From Hydrogenophaga sp. (lineage in GTDB: Bacteria; Pseudomonadota; Gammaproteobacteria; Burkholderiales; Burkholderiaceae_C), in assembly GCF_026125785.1 (NCBI RefSeq), contig NZ_JAHCKL010000013.1, positions 1 to 64,000 of the forward strand: DNA of 64,000 nucleotides, written 5' to 3'. The translations under genes and the position numbers were made by a program. Below, piece by piece: positions 8,154-18,210 of this stretch (positions are counted from its first letter, which is position 1; every line of letters begins with the position of its first letter). The notes under the pieces were generated by a model. The model ran no database searches. It saw only the letters and a list, made by a program, of their open reading frames with translations, and had not been told where the DNA came from.

Positions 8154-9275
8154 ATGACGATGCAGGGTGAGGAGCTGGTGGATGTGGTGGTGGTCGGGGC
8201 CGGCGTGGTCGGGCTGGCGGTGGCGCGCGCCCTGGCGCTGGCAGGCCGCGAAGTCATGGTGCTGGAGCGCGAGGCCGCCATAGGCACTGGCACCAGTTCG
8301 CGCAACAGCGAGGTCATCCACGCCGGCATCTACTACCCCACCGGTTCTCTCAAGGCAGCGCTCTGCGTACAGGGGCGTGACGCGCTGTACGCCTACTGCG
8401 CCGAACGTGGTGTGGCCCACCAGCGCTGCGGCAAGCTGATCGTGGCGAACACGCCTTCGCAACTGGGTGCTCTGCCGGCCATCGTCGAGAAGGCCCGGGC
8501 CAATGGCGTTGACGACCTGCGCCTGCTCTCTCGCGAGGAAGCCTGCGCATGGGAGCCCGCGCTCGAATGCCTGGGCGCCGTGCACTCGCCCTCGACCGGC
8601 ATCGTGGACAGCCATGGCCTCATGCTGGCCTACCAGGGCGACCTGGAGCATGCCGGCGGCATGGTGGCCTGTCACAGTGGCGTAGAGGCCATGGTGGTGT
8701 CCGAGGGGGGCATTGGTTTGCAGGCCACCGACGGCACGCGCCTGCGGGCCCGCGCGGTGGTGAACGCCGCTGGCCTGGACGCCTGCGCGCTGGCTTCGCG
8801 CACGCACGGCCTGGACCCACGCCACGTACCGCGAGCCTGGTACGCCAAGGGCAACTACTTCACGCTGGCCGGGCGTTCGCCCTTTACCCGTCTGATCTAC
8901 CCGGCGCCGGAGCCCGACCGCCACCTGGCGGGCCTGGGCGTGCACCTGACCATCGACCTTGGCGGGCAGGCCAAGTTCGGCCCTGATGTGCAATGGGTGG
9001 CGTCGCCCGACGACCTGGTGGTCGACCCCGCGCGCGCAGAGGCCTTCTACGGCGAGGTGCGCCGCTACTGGCCAGGCCTGGCCGATGGAGCCCTGCAGCC
9101 GGGCTACGCCGGCATGCGGCCCAAGATCAGCGGGCCGGACCAGCCGGCGGCCGATTTCCTGATCCAGGGGCCCCAGGTGCACGGTGTGCCGGGCCTGGTG
9201 AACCTCTTCGGCATCGAGTCGCCCGGGCTGACCAGCAGCCTGGCCATCGGTGCGCGCGTGGCCGCGCTGCTCTGA
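8154..9275 (+). CDS. FAD-dependent oxidoreductase, L-2-hydroxyglutarate oxidase-like
   Basis: A 373-residue DAO-superfamily flavoprotein with VVGAGVVG (GxGxxG at 15-20) and the signature [15 protein letters not shown] found in L-2-hydroxyglutarate dehydrogenases/oxidases (LhgO, L2HGDH). The C-terminal [13 protein letters not shown] closes the FAD site. LhgO returns L-2-hydroxyglutarate, a metabolic by-product, to 2-oxoglutarate using a quinone or oxygen. It begins ten bases after the protease stop with GGGAGA ahead, so it probably shares the upstream transcript, though a functional link is not obvious. It converges on pyrD with a nine-base gap. Confidence 0.8.
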   Translation: MTMQGEELVDVVVVGAGVVGLAVARALALAGREVMVLEREAAIGTGTSSRNSEVIHAGIYYPTGSLKAALCVQGRDALYAYCAERGVAHQRCGKLIVANTPSQLGALPAIVEKARANGVDDLRLLSREEACAWEPALECLGAVHSPSTGIVDSHGLMLAYQGDLEHAGGMVACHSGVEAMVVSEGGIGLQATDGTRLRARAVVNAAGLDACALASRTHGLDPRHVPRAWYAKGNYFTLAGRSPFTRLIYPAPEPDRHLAGLGVHLTIDLGGQAKFGPDVQWVASPDDLVVDPARAEAFYGEVRRYWPGLADGALQPGYAGMRPKISGPDQPAADFLIQGPQVHGVPGLVNLFGIESPGLTSSLAIGARVAALL

Positions 9276-9284
9276 CGAAAAGTA

Positions 9285-10373
9285 TCAGGCCTTCTTGGCA
9301 TGGGCCTGGAGGGCCCGCGCCGCCTCCCAGACCAGCGACGGGCCCTTGTAGATCAGGCCCGTGTAGATCTGCACGAGCTGGGCGCCGGACTCCAGTTTGC
9401 TCACCGCGTCCTCCGCGCTGAGCACGCCGCCCACGCCGATGATGGGGAAGCTCTTGCCCAGGCAGGCGCGCAACTGGCGGATCACGCGGTTGCTGGCCTG
9501 CAGCACCGGCCCCCCCGAGAGGCCACCCGCTTCCTGCGCATGCGGCAGGCCCGCTACCGCCTCTCGGCTGAGCGTGGTGTTGGTGGCGATCACGCCGAGG
9601 GCGTTGGTGGCCTGCCCTTGCGCGTCGGCGCCGTAGCGCATCAGCGTGGCGGCGATGACCTCGATCTGCGCGTCGTCCAGATCGGGGGCGATCTTCACGA
9701 ACACAGGAATGCGTTTGCCGTGGCGCTGCGCGAGCAGCTCGCGCCGCTCCGCCACCGCACCCAACAGGGCATCCAGCGCCGCATCGCTTTGCAGACTGCG
9801 CAGGTTCTGCGTGTTGGGGCTGGAGATGTTGACCGTGACGTAGTCGGCGTGGGGGTAGACGCCGTCCAGGCAGGTGAGGTAGTCGTCGGTGGCGCGCTCG
9901 ATCGGCGTGCTTGCGTTCTTGCCGATGTTCAATCCCAGCAGCATGGGACTCACGCCCGCCTGCTGGCGAAAGCGCGCGCGCTGCACGTTGCTGACGAAGG
10001 CGTCGAGCCCCTCGTTGTTGAAGCCGAGCCGGTTGATCAGCGCGTTCGCCTTGGGCAAGCGGAACATGCGTGGTTTGGGGTTGCCGCCTTGCGCCTTGGG
10101 TGTGACGGTGCCGACCTCGACGAAACCGAAACCCATGGCCGAAAGGCCGTCGATGCAGCGGGCGTTCTTGTCCAGCCCGGCGGCGAGGCCGATCCGGTTG
10201 GGGAACTGCAGGCCGGCCACGGTGCAGGGGTCGTGCACGCGCGGCTCACCGTAGAGACAGGTCAGCGGCGAACGCTGGAGGCGGGCGATGGCGTCGAGGG
10301 TCAGTTCATGGGCCGCCTCGGGATCCATCTTGAACAGCAGAGGGCGCGCGAGAGCGTACGGCAGCAGCGACAT
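9285..10373 (-). CDS. pyrD: Dihydroorotate dehydrogenase (quinone), class 2
   Basis: A 362-residue class-2 enzyme that oxidises dihydroorotate to orotate at the inner membrane with FMN and ubiquinone, the fourth step of pyrimidine synthesis. An amphipathic N-terminal helix region ([21 protein letters not shown]) typical of membrane association precedes the barrel. [39 protein letters not shown] (catalytic Ser region) and [11 protein letters not shown] are all present. The start lies only 38 bp from rpiA, which is divergent, so the promoters of both must overlap or enter coding sequence. Confidence 0.96.
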   Translation of the reverse strand: MSLLPYALARPLLFKMDPEAAHELTLDAIARLQRSPLTCLYGEPRVHDPCTVAGLQFPNRIGLAAGLDKNARCIDGLSAMGFGFVEVGTVTPKAQGGNPKPRMFRLPKANALINRLGFNNEGLDAFVSNVQRARFRQQAGVSPMLLGLNIGKNASTPIERATDDYLTCLDGVYPHADYVTVNISSPNTQNLRSLQSDAALDALLGAVAERRELLAQRHGKRIPVFVKIAPDLDDAQIEVIAATLMRYGADAQGQATNALGVIATNTTLSREAVAGLPHAQEAGGLSGGPVLQASNRVIRQLRACLGKSFPIIGVGGVLSAEDAVSKLESGAQLVQIYTGLIYKGPSLVWEAARALQAHAKKA

Positions 10374-10411
10374 TGGATAATCCGACTTGTTGTTTTCACC
10401 GATTGTCTCAA

Positions 10412-11083
10412 ATGACCCAAGACGAACTCAAAGCGCTGGTGGGCCAGGCCGCCCTGCAATACGTGACCCCTGGCGAGATCGTCGGCGTGGGCACGGGCTC
10501 CACGGTCAACAAGTTCATCGATGCCCTGGCCTCCATGCGCGAACAGATCCGCGGCGCGGTGTCCAGTTCCGAGGCATCGACGGCCCGCCTGAAGTCACTG
10601 GGCATTCCGGTGTTTGAGGCGAACGCGGTGGAAGAACTCTCGGTCTACATCGACGGCGCCGACGAGATCGACGCCCGGGGTTTCATGGTCAAGGGCGGCG
10701 GCGCGGCACTCACGCGCGAGAAGATCGTGGCGGCACAGTCTCGGCGCTTCGTCTGCATCGCCGACGAATCCAAGCTGGTCCAGGCGCTGGGCGCCTTCCC
10801 GCTGCCGGTGGAGGTGATCCCGATGGCGGCGGCCCGCCTGATGCGCCAGTTCGCTGCGCTGGGCGGGGTCGCGAAGATCCGCCTCAAGGACGGCATACCG
10901 CTGGTGACGGACAACGGGCAGCACATCCTGGACGTGACCGGGCTGCGCATCACCGAGCCGCTGGCCTTCGAGAGCCAGGTGAACCAATGGCCGGGCGTGG
11001 TGACGGTGGGCGTTTTCGCCCACCAGAAGGCGCATGTCTGTCTGCTGGGCACGCCCAACGGCGTGAAGACGCTGAACTTCTGA
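10412..11083 (+). CDS. rpiA: Ribose-5-phosphate isomerase A
   Basis: A 223-residue enzyme interconverting ribose-5-phosphate and ribulose-5-phosphate in the pentose phosphate pathway. Family hallmarks are [12 protein letters not shown] (phosphate loop) near 27-38, DGADEID with the catalytic Asp region, and [13 protein letters not shown]. The start at 10412 is chosen because the protein then begins MTQDELK, as in other RpiA; 13 upstream in-frame codons are unlike the family. It faces the glutaredoxin-type gene tail to tail with nine bases between stops. Confidence 0.96.
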   Translation: MTQDELKALVGQAALQYVTPGEIVGVGTGSTVNKFIDALASMREQIRGAVSSSEASTARLKSLGIPVFEANAVEELSVYIDGADEIDARGFMVKGGGAALTREKIVAAQSRRFVCIADESKLVQALGAFPLPVEVIPMAAARLMRQFAALGGVAKIRLKDGIPLVTDNGQHILDVTGLRITEPLAFESQVNQWPGVVTVGVFAHQKAHVCLLGTPNGVKTLNF

Positions 11084-11092
11084 CGGTCGCCG

Positions 11093-11755
11093 TCAGAAAC
11101 GGATGCCAGCGGGATTGGGTGGCGCGGGCTCGGCGGCGGGCGCCTGTTGCTGTGCCGGAGGTGTCGATGCCGGCGCGGCGCCACGCGCACCTGCTGCTTC
11201 GGTCTGCACCGCCACCAGTGGGCTGGGTGCCGGGCGGCGGTAGCTGGAGGGAAGGGCGGACTGCTTGGGGTAGCCCGCCGCGTCCAGGAACTTCGTCCAT
11301 TCGGTGTCCGAATAGCCCTTGATCTGTTGGCCGCCAATGGTCAGGAACGGCAGCGACGTGTCGCCGCTGAGCCGCTGCAGCGCCTCGGTGTCCTGCGCGC
11401 TGTCGATCGTCTTTTCCACATACGGGATGCCGCGCGCGTTCAGCAGGTTGCGCCCGCTGTTGCATGGGGCGCAGTCGCGGCTGCTGTAGAGCGTGACCGG
11501 GAAGCGGCTGCTGATCTGGCGCAGTTCATAGGGCAACTGCGCGGACGCCGCGGGGGCCGGGCCGGAGGCCGCGCCGGCCGCTGGCCGGTTGCCCTGGCCG
11601 GCCGGCGGCGGCTGGTCCGAGAAGGTGACCCGCCCGTCGGGCCCCACGATGCGGTAGACGCCTTGTGCCAGCACCGGTGCAGCCAGCAAGCCGGTGAGCA
11701 GGCCCAGGCCCAGCAGACGGGGCAGGAAGGCGAAGGCGGGGCGGGTGACGTTCAT
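11093..11755 (-). CDS. Exported DUF4124-glutaredoxin protein
   Basis: A 220-residue protein with a cleavable signal (PRLLGLGLLTGLLAAPVLAQG), a DUF4124 segment (VYRIVGPDGRVTFSDQPPP, about 31-50), a Pro/Ala linker and a glutaredoxin domain (about 85-155) with the redox pair CAPC in YSSRDCAPCNSG and a TLPF-equivalent SLPFLTI. The tail (160-220) is Pro/Ala/Gln-rich and probably disordered. DUF4124-glutaredoxin fusions are common in Burkholderiales and are predicted periplasmic thiol-disulfide proteins without assigned partners. The gene follows prlC by 31 bases on the same strand. Confidence 0.82.
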   Translation of the reverse strand: MNVTRPAFAFLPRLLGLGLLTGLLAAPVLAQGVYRIVGPDGRVTFSDQPPPAGQGNRPAAGAASGPAPAASAQLPYELRQISSRFPVTLYSSRDCAPCNSGRNLLNARGIPYVEKTIDSAQDTEALQRLSGDTSLPFLTIGGQQIKGYSDTEWTKFLDAAGYPKQSALPSSYRRPAPSPLVAVQTEAAGARGAAPASTPPAQQQAPAAEPAPPNPAGIRF

Positions 11756-11786
11756 GAAGGCTCCTATCGGCAGTCGTCGGCAGAAC

Positions 11787-13868
11787 TCAAGCCATGCCCT
11801 GGTGGCGCAGCAGCGCGTCGATGCTCGGCTCGCGTCCTCGGAAGGCCTTGAAGGACTCCATGGCCGGCCGGCTGCCACCCGCTTCCAGGATGGCCTCACG
11901 GTAGCGGCGTCCGGTGGACACGTCCAGCGTGCTGTGGCCATTCTGCTGCGCAGCCTCCTCAAAAGCCGCATAGGCGTCGGCAGACAGCACCTCGGCCCAC
12001 TTGTAGCTGTAGTAGCCGGCCGAGTAGCCGCCCGCAAAGATGTGGCTGAAGGTGTGGGGCGTGCGGCTGTAGGACGGAGGCTTGAGCACAGCCACCTCAT
12101 CGCGCACCTGCCGCTGCAGCGCCAGGATGGCCGCGCCGCTGGTCAAGGGTTCGGGCTGGCTGTGCAGCAGCATGTCGAACAGCGCGAACTCCACCTGGCG
12201 CAGCGTCTGCAGGCCGCTCTGGTAGTTCTTGGCCGCCAGCATCTTGTCGAACAGCGCGCGCGGCAGCGGCTCACCGGTGTCCACATGCGCCGTCATGTGC
12301 CGCAGCACGTCCCATTCCCAGCAGAAGTTCTCCATGAACTGGCTGGGGAGTTCCACGGCGTCCCACTCCACGCCGCTGATGCCCGAGACATCGCGCTCGT
12401 TGACCTGCGTGAGCATGTGGTGCAGGCCGTGGCCGAACTCGTGGAAGAGGGTGATGACGTCGTCGTGCGTCAGCAGCGCGGGCTTGCCATTGACCCCTTC
12501 GGCGAAGTTGCAGACCAGGTGCGCCACCGGTGTCTGCAGCCGGCCGGTATCGGGGCGCAGCCAGCGCGCGCGCACGTCGTCCATCCAGGCGCCGCCGCGC
12601 TTGCCGGTGCGCGCGGCCGGGTCCAGGTAGAACTGACCGACCAGTTCTGTCCCCCCCGGGCCACGGCGTTCAATGCGGTAGAACTCGACGCCCGGGTGCC
12701 AGACGGGCGCCTGGTCGCGCCGGATGGCGACCTCGAACAGCGTCTCGACGATCTGGAACAGGCCGGCCAGCACCTTGGGGGCGGTGAAATAGGGTTTGAC
12801 CTCCTGCTCGCTGAAGGCGTACCGCGCCTCTTTGAGCTTCTCGCCGATGTAAGGCCAGTCCCATGCCTGGGGATCGGTCAGGCCCAGTTCGGACGCCGCG
12901 AACGAACGCAGGTCGGCCAGGTCTTTCTCCGCATGGGGCCGTGCCTTGCGGGCCAGGTCGCGCAGGAAGCCGATCACCTGCTCGGGCGAGTCGGCCATCT
13001 TGGGCACCAGCGACACGTCGGCGTAGTGGCGGTGGCCAAGCAGACGGGCCTCCTCGTGGCGCAGGGCCAGCAGCTCGCCCATGATGGCCGCGTTGTCGAA
13101 CTTCACCGCATCGCCGTCGGCCTGGTCGCTGGCACGCGTGGCGTACGCCCGGTAGAGCTTTTCGCGCAGCGCGCTGCTGTGCGCGAACTGCATCACCGGC
13201 AGGTAGCAGGGCATCTTCAGCGAGAGTTTGTGGCCCTCCTTGCCCTCGGCCCGCGCGGCTGCCGCCGTGGCCTGCAGCACGTCGTCGGGCACACCCGCCA
13301 GCTCGGCGGTGTCCGCGTACAGCACGAAGGCGTCGGTGGCGTCGAGGGCGTTTTCGCTGAATTTCTGGGCCAGTTCGGCCTGGCGTTCCTGCAGCCAGGC
13401 GAACCGGGTACGGGCCTCGCCCTGCAGCTCGGCACCGCCGAGAACGAAGCCCAGCATGGCGTTGTGGTGGGCGCGCGCCTGCTCCGGGGTGAGCCGTGTC
13501 GGGTCCATGGTCTTGTACTTGGCGTACAGCCGCTCATCGGCGCCCAGGCGCGTCCAGAACTCGGTGACGCGGGGCAGGGCCTCGTTGTAGGCCGCACGCA
13601 ACTCTGGCGTGTCGGCCACGCTGTTGAGGTGGTTGACCGCACCCCATGCCCGCGACAGCCGCTCGGTGGGCACGTCCAGTGCCAGCGAAATGGCGCGCCA
13701 GTCGGCCGGGAAGTCGGCGGCGGTCACTTTTTCCAGAGCTGCGTCGGCATCCTGGAGCAGTGCGTCGATGGCGGGCGCCACCAGAGCGGGCGTGATCGCG
13801 TCGAACCGGGGCAGGTCGGAGAAGTCGAGCAGCGGGTTTTCCGCGAGAGGGGTGGTGGAGTCGGTCAT
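11787..13868 (-). CDS. prlC: Oligopeptidase A, M3-family metallopeptidase
   Basis: A 693-residue cytosolic zinc peptidase; the zinc motif HEFGHGLHHM lies near residue 476 and the M3 fold signature GGYSAGYYSYKWAEV is close to the C-terminus. Length matches E. coli PrlC (680). It degrades peptides of roughly 8-20 residues, including cleaved signal peptides. The gene sits between the CRM-domain gene (51-base gap) and the DUF4124-glutaredoxin gene on the same strand, so the three may be co-transcribed. Confidence 0.94.
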   Translation of the reverse strand: MTDSTTPLAENPLLDFSDLPRFDAITPALVAPAIDALLQDADAALEKVTAADFPADWRAISLALDVPTERLSRAWGAVNHLNSVADTPELRAAYNEALPRVTEFWTRLGADERLYAKYKTMDPTRLTPEQARAHHNAMLGFVLGGAELQGEARTRFAWLQERQAELAQKFSENALDATDAFVLYADTAELAGVPDDVLQATAAAARAEGKEGHKLSLKMPCYLPVMQFAHSSALREKLYRAYATRASDQADGDAVKFDNAAIMGELLALRHEEARLLGHRHYADVSLVPKMADSPEQVIGFLRDLARKARPHAEKDLADLRSFAASELGLTDPQAWDWPYIGEKLKEARYAFSEQEVKPYFTAPKVLAGLFQIVETLFEVAIRRDQAPVWHPGVEFYRIERRGPGGTELVGQFYLDPAARTGKRGGAWMDDVRARWLRPDTGRLQTPVAHLVCNFAEGVNGKPALLTHDDVITLFHEFGHGLHHMLTQVNERDVSGISGVEWDAVELPSQFMENFCWEWDVLRHMTAHVDTGEPLPRALFDKMLAAKNYQSGLQTLRQVEFALFDMLLHSQPEPLTSGAAILALQRQVRDEVAVLKPPSYSRTPHTFSHIFAGGYSAGYYSYKWAEVLSADAYAAFEEAAQQNGHSTLDVSTGRRYREAILEAGGSRPAMESFKAFRGREPSIDALLRHQGMA

Positions 13869-13919
13869 GCGTTCTCAGATGTGGCGCTGTGAGGGGAATT
13901 CAAGCCGACGGTCCGGGCG

Positions 13920-14390
13920 TCAGCGGGCGCTTTTCTTCACGCTCTTCTTGAGCACTTTCGCCCGCTTGACCTGTCCCCCCGGTGTCAGGCGCTGGTTGCC
14001 CAGCACGCGGACCACCTTGACCTCGGGCCGCTGGCTACCACGTTTGCTGAACTTGAGCACCTTGACGTCGCGCGGACCGGGCATGCGGTCCTCGTCCACC
14101 ACCTTTTCCTTGGGGGGGATGGGGCGCCAGAGCACCAGCAGCTTGCCAATATGCTGGATGGGGGCCGCATCCAGCTCGTCGGCCAGCGTCTGCAGCATGG
14201 CTTCCCGCTGGGCGCGGTCGTCGCTGAACACGCGGATCTTGATTAGGCCATGCGCCTTGAGCGCAAGGTCGGTTTCCTTCTTGACCGCAGGGCTGAGGCC
14301 GTCTGCGCCGATGTGCACGACGGGGTCCAGGTGATGGGCCTCGGCGCGGTGAACCTTGCGTTGGGCGGGAGTGAGAATGATCTGGGGCAT
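13920..14390 (-). CDS. yhbY: CRM-domain RNA-binding protein (YhbY-like)
   Basis: The first ~95 residues form a CRM/YhbY domain: [46 protein letters not shown] and [11 protein letters not shown]. YhbY associates with pre-50S ribosomal particles. Unlike the ~97-residue E. coli protein, this one has a ~60-residue Lys/Arg-rich tail ([15 protein letters not shown]) that may add RNA contacts. It is divergent from rlmE over 38 bp; the yhbY/rlmE/ftsH arrangement is widely conserved. Confidence 0.9.
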   Translation of the reverse strand: MPQIILTPAQRKVHRAEAHHLDPVVHIGADGLSPAVKKETDLALKAHGLIKIRVFSDDRAQREAMLQTLADELDAAPIQHIGKLLVLWRPIPPKEKVVDEDRMPGPRDVKVLKFSKRGSQRPEVKVVRVLGNQRLTPGGQVKRAKVLKKSVKKSAR

Positions 14391-14428
14391 GGGAGAATTA
14401 TCGTTTACCAGCTCTTCAGGCGACCCGC

Positions 14429-15106
14429 ATGGGCATCAAAGTCAAGACCCAGAGCAAGAAGGTCAACAAGGCCTGGCTCAACCAGCACGTCAACGACCCC
14501 TATGTGCGCATGGCGCAGAAGGACGGCTACCGTGCGCGTGCCGCGTACAAGCTCAAGGAAATCGACGAAACCCTGGGCCTGATCCGGCCGGGCCAGGCCG
14601 TGGTGGACCTGGGCTCCGCACCCGGCGCCTGGAGCCAGTACGTGCGGCGCCGGCTCAGCCCGCAGGGCGCGGCGGTGGGGGAATTGCAGGGACAGATCAT
14701 GGCGCTGGACCTGCTGCCGATGGAGCCGGTGGAGGGGGTGCACTTCATCCAGGGCGACTTCACCGATCCCGAGGTTTTGGCCAGCCTGGAGCAGGCGCTC
14801 ACGGAGCGTGGCATCCAGCAGGTGGACGTGGTGGTTTCCGACATGGCCCCCAACCTGTCGGGCATTGGGTCGGCCGATGCCGCTCGCATCGAGCACTTGG
14901 TGGAACTGGCGGTGGATTTCTCTCTCCATCACCTCAGACCCGAAGGTGCCCTGGTGGTCAAGCTGTTCCATGGAGGGGCTTACGACCCCATGGTGAGCCT
15001 GTTCCGGGAGACCTTCCGAACTGTCAAGGCGATCAAGCCCAAGGCGTCCAGGGACAAATCCGCGGAAACCTTCCTGGTGGGAATGGGTCTGAAAAAGGGC
15101 CGATGA
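14429..15106 (+). CDS. rlmE: 23S rRNA 2'-O-methyltransferase RlmE
   Basis: A 225-residue RrmJ/FtsJ enzyme that methylates the 2'-O of U2552 in the ribosomal A loop at a late 50S assembly stage. The SAM-binding [12 protein letters not shown] is near 58-69, and the catalytic set is recognisable: Lys41 in AAYKLKEID, Asp in [11 protein letters not shown], Lys in LVVKLFHGG, and Glu in SAETFLVG. The gene is followed by ftsH, as in many proteobacteria, but a 162-bp gap leaves room for a separate ftsH promoter. Confidence 0.95.
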   Translation: MGIKVKTQSKKVNKAWLNQHVNDPYVRMAQKDGYRARAAYKLKEIDETLGLIRPGQAVVDLGSAPGAWSQYVRRRLSPQGAAVGELQGQIMALDLLPMEPVEGVHFIQGDFTDPEVLASLEQALTERGIQQVDVVVSDMAPNLSGIGSADAARIEHLVELAVDFSLHHLRPEGALVVKLFHGGAYDPMVSLFRETFRTVKAIKPKASRDKSAETFLVGMGLKKGR

Positions 15107-15204
15107 GGCGACCGTTCATCGGTCCACCGCTGAGCCCGTGACGCGCCACGCACAGGCCTACCCTGCCGTTGACACAGGCTCGTCACCGTTCGGCGGCAGC
15201 CGGA

Positions 15205-15233
15205 CTTGAAAGTCCTAGAATGGCGGGTATATG
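15205..15233 (+). promoter_or_regulatory. Candidate ftsH promoter with heat-shock-like -35
   Basis: CTTGAAA at 15205-15211 is identical to the sigma-32 -35 core, followed after 16 bp by TATATG (15228-15233), a sigma-70-style -10. The sigma-32 -10 (CCCCAT) is not obvious. ftsH is a heat-shock gene in E. coli, so this may be a mixed or sigma-32 promoter. A second -35-like TTGACA at 15169 lacks a matching -10. Confidence 0.35.
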
Positions 15234-15268
15234 GGTAAGACCGTCTCTTTTGTCTCCAGGAGCTGCAT

Positions 15269-17188
15269 TTGAACAACCAGTGGTTCTCGAAAATCGCCGT
15301 GTGGATGGTCATTGCCATGGTGCTTTTCACCGTTTTCAAGCAGTTCGACAGCCGCTCGACCGCCGGCGCGGGCTACATGGGCTATTCCGAGTTTCTTGAT
15401 GCGGTGAAAACCCAGCAGATCAAGAGCGCCACCATCCAGGAAGGCCAGGGCGGCACCGAGATCGTGGCCATCACGCAGGACGACCGTCGCGTGCGCACCA
15501 CGGCCACCTACCTGGACCGCGGTCTGGTGGGCGATCTGATCAACAACAACGTGAAGTTCGACGTGCGCCCTCGCGAAGAGGGTTCGTTGCTCATGACGCT
15601 GCTGGTGAGTTGGGGCCCGATGCTGCTGCTGATCGGGGTCTGGATCTACTTCATGCGGCAGATGCAGGGCGGCGGCAAGGGCGGGGCGTTCAGCTTCGGC
15701 AAGAGCAAGGCCCGCATGCTCGACGAGAACAACAACACCGTGACCTTTGCCGACGTCGCCGGCTGCGACGAGGCCAAGGAAGAAGTGAAGGAGGTCGTGG
15801 ACTTCCTCAAGGACCCCGCCAAGTTCCAGAAGCTCGGTGGCCGTATTCCGCGTGGCCTGCTGCTGGTCGGCCCGCCGGGCACCGGCAAGACCTTGCTCGC
15901 CAAAGGGATCGCCGGTGAAGCCAAGGTGCCTTTCTTCAGCATCTCCGGCTCCGACTTCGTGGAAATGTTCGTCGGTGTCGGCGCAGCCCGTGTGCGCGAC
16001 ATGTTCGAGAACGCCAAGAAGAATGCGCCCTGCATCATCTTCATCGATGAAATCGACGCCGTCGGTCGCCAGCGGGGCGCCGGTCTCGGCGGCGGCAACG
16101 ACGAGCGCGAGCAGACGCTCAACCAGATGCTGGTGGAGATGGACGGTTTCGAGACGAACCTGGGTGTGATCGTGGTGGCCGCCACCAACCGCCCGGACAT
16201 CCTGGATGCGGCGTTGCTGCGCCCGGGCCGTTTTGACCGCCAGGTCTATGTGACGCTGCCCGACATCCGTGGGCGCGAACAGATCCTCAACGTGCACATG
16301 CGCAAGGTGCCGCTCGGTACCGACGTGAATGCCAGCGTGATCGCACGTGGTACGCCGGGCATGAGCGGCGCCGACCTGGCCAACCTGTGCAACGAAGCTG
16401 CCCTGATGGCTGCGCGCCGCAACGCGCGCGTGGTCGAGATGCAGGACTTCGAAAAGGCCAAAGACAAGATCTTCATGGGCCCGGAGCGCAAGAGCATGGT
16501 CATGCCCGAGGAGGAGCGCCGCAACACGGCCTACCACGAGGCAGGCCATGCGCTCATTGGCAAGCTGCTGCCCAAGTGCGACCCGGTGCACAAGGTCACC
16601 ATCATTCCCCGTGGCCGTGCGCTGGGCGTGACCATGAGCCTGCCTGAAAAGGACCGTTACAGCTACGACCGCGAGTACATGCTGAACCAGATCAGCATGC
16701 TGTTTGGCGGGCGCATCGCGGAAGAAGTGTTCATGAACCAGATGACCACCGGCGCGAGCAACGACTTCGAACGCGCCACCCAGATCGCGCGCGACATGGT
16801 GATGCGCTATGGCATGACCGATGCGCTCGGGCCCATGGTGTATGCCGAAAACGAAGGTGAGGTGTTCCTGGGCCGTTCGGTGACCAAGACCACCAACATG
16901 AGCGAGCAGACCATGCAGAAGGTCGATGCCGAGGTGCGCCGCATCATCGACGAGCAGTACAAGCTGGCGCGCGAACTTATCGAGCAGCATAGCGACAAGA
17001 TGCATGCCATGGCCAAGGCGCTGCTGGAGTGGGAAACCATCGATACCGAGCAGATCGACGACATCATGGCCGGCAAGCCGCCCCGTCCCCCCAAGGACTG
17101 GACGCCGCGCAATCCGGTGGGTGGTGGTGACAATGGCGGCGGCGGGACGCCGGCTGTCAACCCCGATCCCTCGCCTACCGTGGCCTGA
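15269..17188 (+). CDS. ftsH: ATP-dependent zinc metalloprotease FtsH
   Basis: A 639-residue membrane AAA+ protease that extracts and degrades membrane and soluble proteins such as LpxC and sigma-32. There are two transmembrane helices (about 7-22 and 104-126) flanking a periplasmic loop, Walker A GPPGTGKT at 201-208, the second region of homology around ATNRPDILD, and the zinc motif HEAGH at 423-427. Translation appears to start at a TTG (15269) after CCAGGAG; family N-termini (xNNQWFSK) support this. The rlmE-ftsH-folP-glmM order is conserved. Tandem hairpins follow the stop. Confidence 0.97.
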   Translation: MNNQWFSKIAVWMVIAMVLFTVFKQFDSRSTAGAGYMGYSEFLDAVKTQQIKSATIQEGQGGTEIVAITQDDRRVRTTATYLDRGLVGDLINNNVKFDVRPREEGSLLMTLLVSWGPMLLLIGVWIYFMRQMQGGGKGGAFSFGKSKARMLDENNNTVTFADVAGCDEAKEEVKEVVDFLKDPAKFQKLGGRIPRGLLLVGPPGTGKTLLAKGIAGEAKVPFFSISGSDFVEMFVGVGAARVRDMFENAKKNAPCIIFIDEIDAVGRQRGAGLGGGNDEREQTLNQMLVEMDGFETNLGVIVVAATNRPDILDAALLRPGRFDRQVYVTLPDIRGREQILNVHMRKVPLGTDVNASVIARGTPGMSGADLANLCNEAALMAARRNARVVEMQDFEKAKDKIFMGPERKSMVMPEEERRNTAYHEAGHALIGKLLPKCDPVHKVTIIPRGRALGVTMSLPEKDRYSYDREYMLNQISMLFGGRIAEEVFMNQMTTGASNDFERATQIARDMVMRYGMTDALGPMVYAENEGEVFLGRSVTKTTNMSEQTMQKVDAEVRRIIDEQYKLARELIEQHSDKMHAMAKALLEWETIDTEQIDDIMAGKPPRPPKDWTPRNPVGGGDNGGGGTPAVNPDPSPTVA

Positions 17189-17189
17189 G

Positions 17190-17208
17190 CGAGGCTGATT
17201 CAGCCTCG
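17190..17208 (+). terminator. Stem-loop immediately after ftsH
   Basis: cgaggctg-att-cagcctcg is a perfect 8-bp stem with a 3-base loop two bases after the ftsH stop. It lacks a U tract, so it may protect the 3' end or slow polymerase before the true terminator 22 bases further on. Confidence 0.5.
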
Positions 17209-17229
17209 ACCTCAAGGACGATCGCACTC

Positions 17230-17257
17230 ACGGGGCCTTTGGCCCCGTTCTTTTTTT
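17230..17257 (+). terminator. Rho-independent terminator after ftsH
   Basis: acggggcc-ttt-ggccccgt forms a perfect 8-bp stem with a 3-base loop and runs into TCTTTTTTT. This is the best intrinsic terminator in the window and separates ftsH from folP, which begins only 21 bases later. The folP promoter would therefore have to overlap the terminator, or folP depends on read-through. Confidence 0.85.
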
Positions 17258-17278
17258 GTGACTCCTCGATTTTTCCCC

Positions 17279-18112
17279 ATGCATTGGCAGACCGCACGCT
17301 TCGACATTGATCTGACCACGCCGCGGGTCATGGGCATCGTGAACGTCACGCCCGACTCGTTTTCCGACGGAGGGCGGCATGCCGGCGCCGCGGCGGCACT
17401 GCGTCATTGCGAGCAGCTGATGCGTGACGGCGTGGACATCCTGGACATCGGTGGCGAGTCGACCCGTCCGGGCAGCCCGGCCGTTCCCCTGGACGAGGAG
17501 CTCGCCCGCGTCATGCCCGTGCTGCACGAGGCGGTGCGCCTGGGCGTTCCCGTGTCCGTGGACACCTACAAGCCGCAGGTGATGCAGGCGGCCCTGGATG
17601 CCGGTGCCGACATCGTGAACGATATCTGGGCCTTGCGCCGTGACGGCGCGGAAGCGGTGGTGGCTGCGCACCCGCGCTGTGGCGTGTGCCTGATGCATAT
17701 GCACCGCGACCCGCAGACCATGCAGGTGGCGCCCATGGAAGGCGACGTGCTGCCACAGGTCGATGCCTTCCTGCGGGAGCGTGCCCAGGCGCTGCGCGCC
17801 CTTGGCGTGGCGCAGGCGCGCATCGTCCTGGATCCCGGTATCGGTTTTGGCAAGACGGTGACGCAGAACTTCAGCGTGCTCGCGCGGCAGAGCCGGTTGC
17901 TGGCCGGTGGTTACGCCTTGCTGGCTGGCTGGTCGCGCAAGTCCTCTTTGGGGCGCATCACAGGGCAGGAGGACCCGGCTCGGCGGGTGGCGGCCAGCGT
18001 GGCGGCCGCGGTGCTCGCCATCGACCGTGGGGCACGTGTGGTGCGCGTGCACGACGTGCGTGAAACAGTCGACGCCCTGAAGGTCTGGCAGGCCGTCCAG
18101 GCCGGCACTTAG
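17279..18112 (+). CDS. folP: Dihydropteroate synthase
   Basis: A 277-residue DHPS that condenses p-aminobenzoate with hydroxymethyl-dihydropterin pyrophosphate in folate synthesis; the sulfonamide target. Diagnostic motifs are [14 protein letters not shown] near 20-33, [30 protein letters not shown] and GWSRKSSLG. The ATG at 17279 is preferred over a GTG 21 bases upstream because that GTG lies at the end of the ftsH terminator. folP is followed by glmM, as in E. coli. Confidence 0.95.
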   Translation: MHWQTARFDIDLTTPRVMGIVNVTPDSFSDGGRHAGAAAALRHCEQLMRDGVDILDIGGESTRPGSPAVPLDEELARVMPVLHEAVRLGVPVSVDTYKPQVMQAALDAGADIVNDIWALRRDGAEAVVAAHPRCGVCLMHMHRDPQTMQVAPMEGDVLPQVDAFLRERAQALRALGVAQARIVLDPGIGFGKTVTQNFSVLARQSRLLAGGYALLAGWSRKSSLGRITGQEDPARRVAASVAAAVLAIDRGARVVRVHDVRETVDALKVWQAVQAGT

Positions 18113-18210
18113 GCGCCGGCGGCGCAGATAATGCGCAGTGGCCTCCCATGGACGAAGTCGAGAATGGCGTGGGGCGCTGCACAGAACACTTCCAGGCGAG
18201 AGAGGACAAC

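Noticed and set aside
11694-13892. 732-codon open frame antisense to prlC
   Set aside because: Arises from GC-rich third positions; His/Gly/Val/Gln-rich translation without domains, while prlC on the other strand is unmistakable.
15169-15174. TTGACA as the ftsH -35
   Set aside because: No acceptable -10 lies 15-19 bp downstream; CTTGAAA at 15205 pairs better with TATATG.
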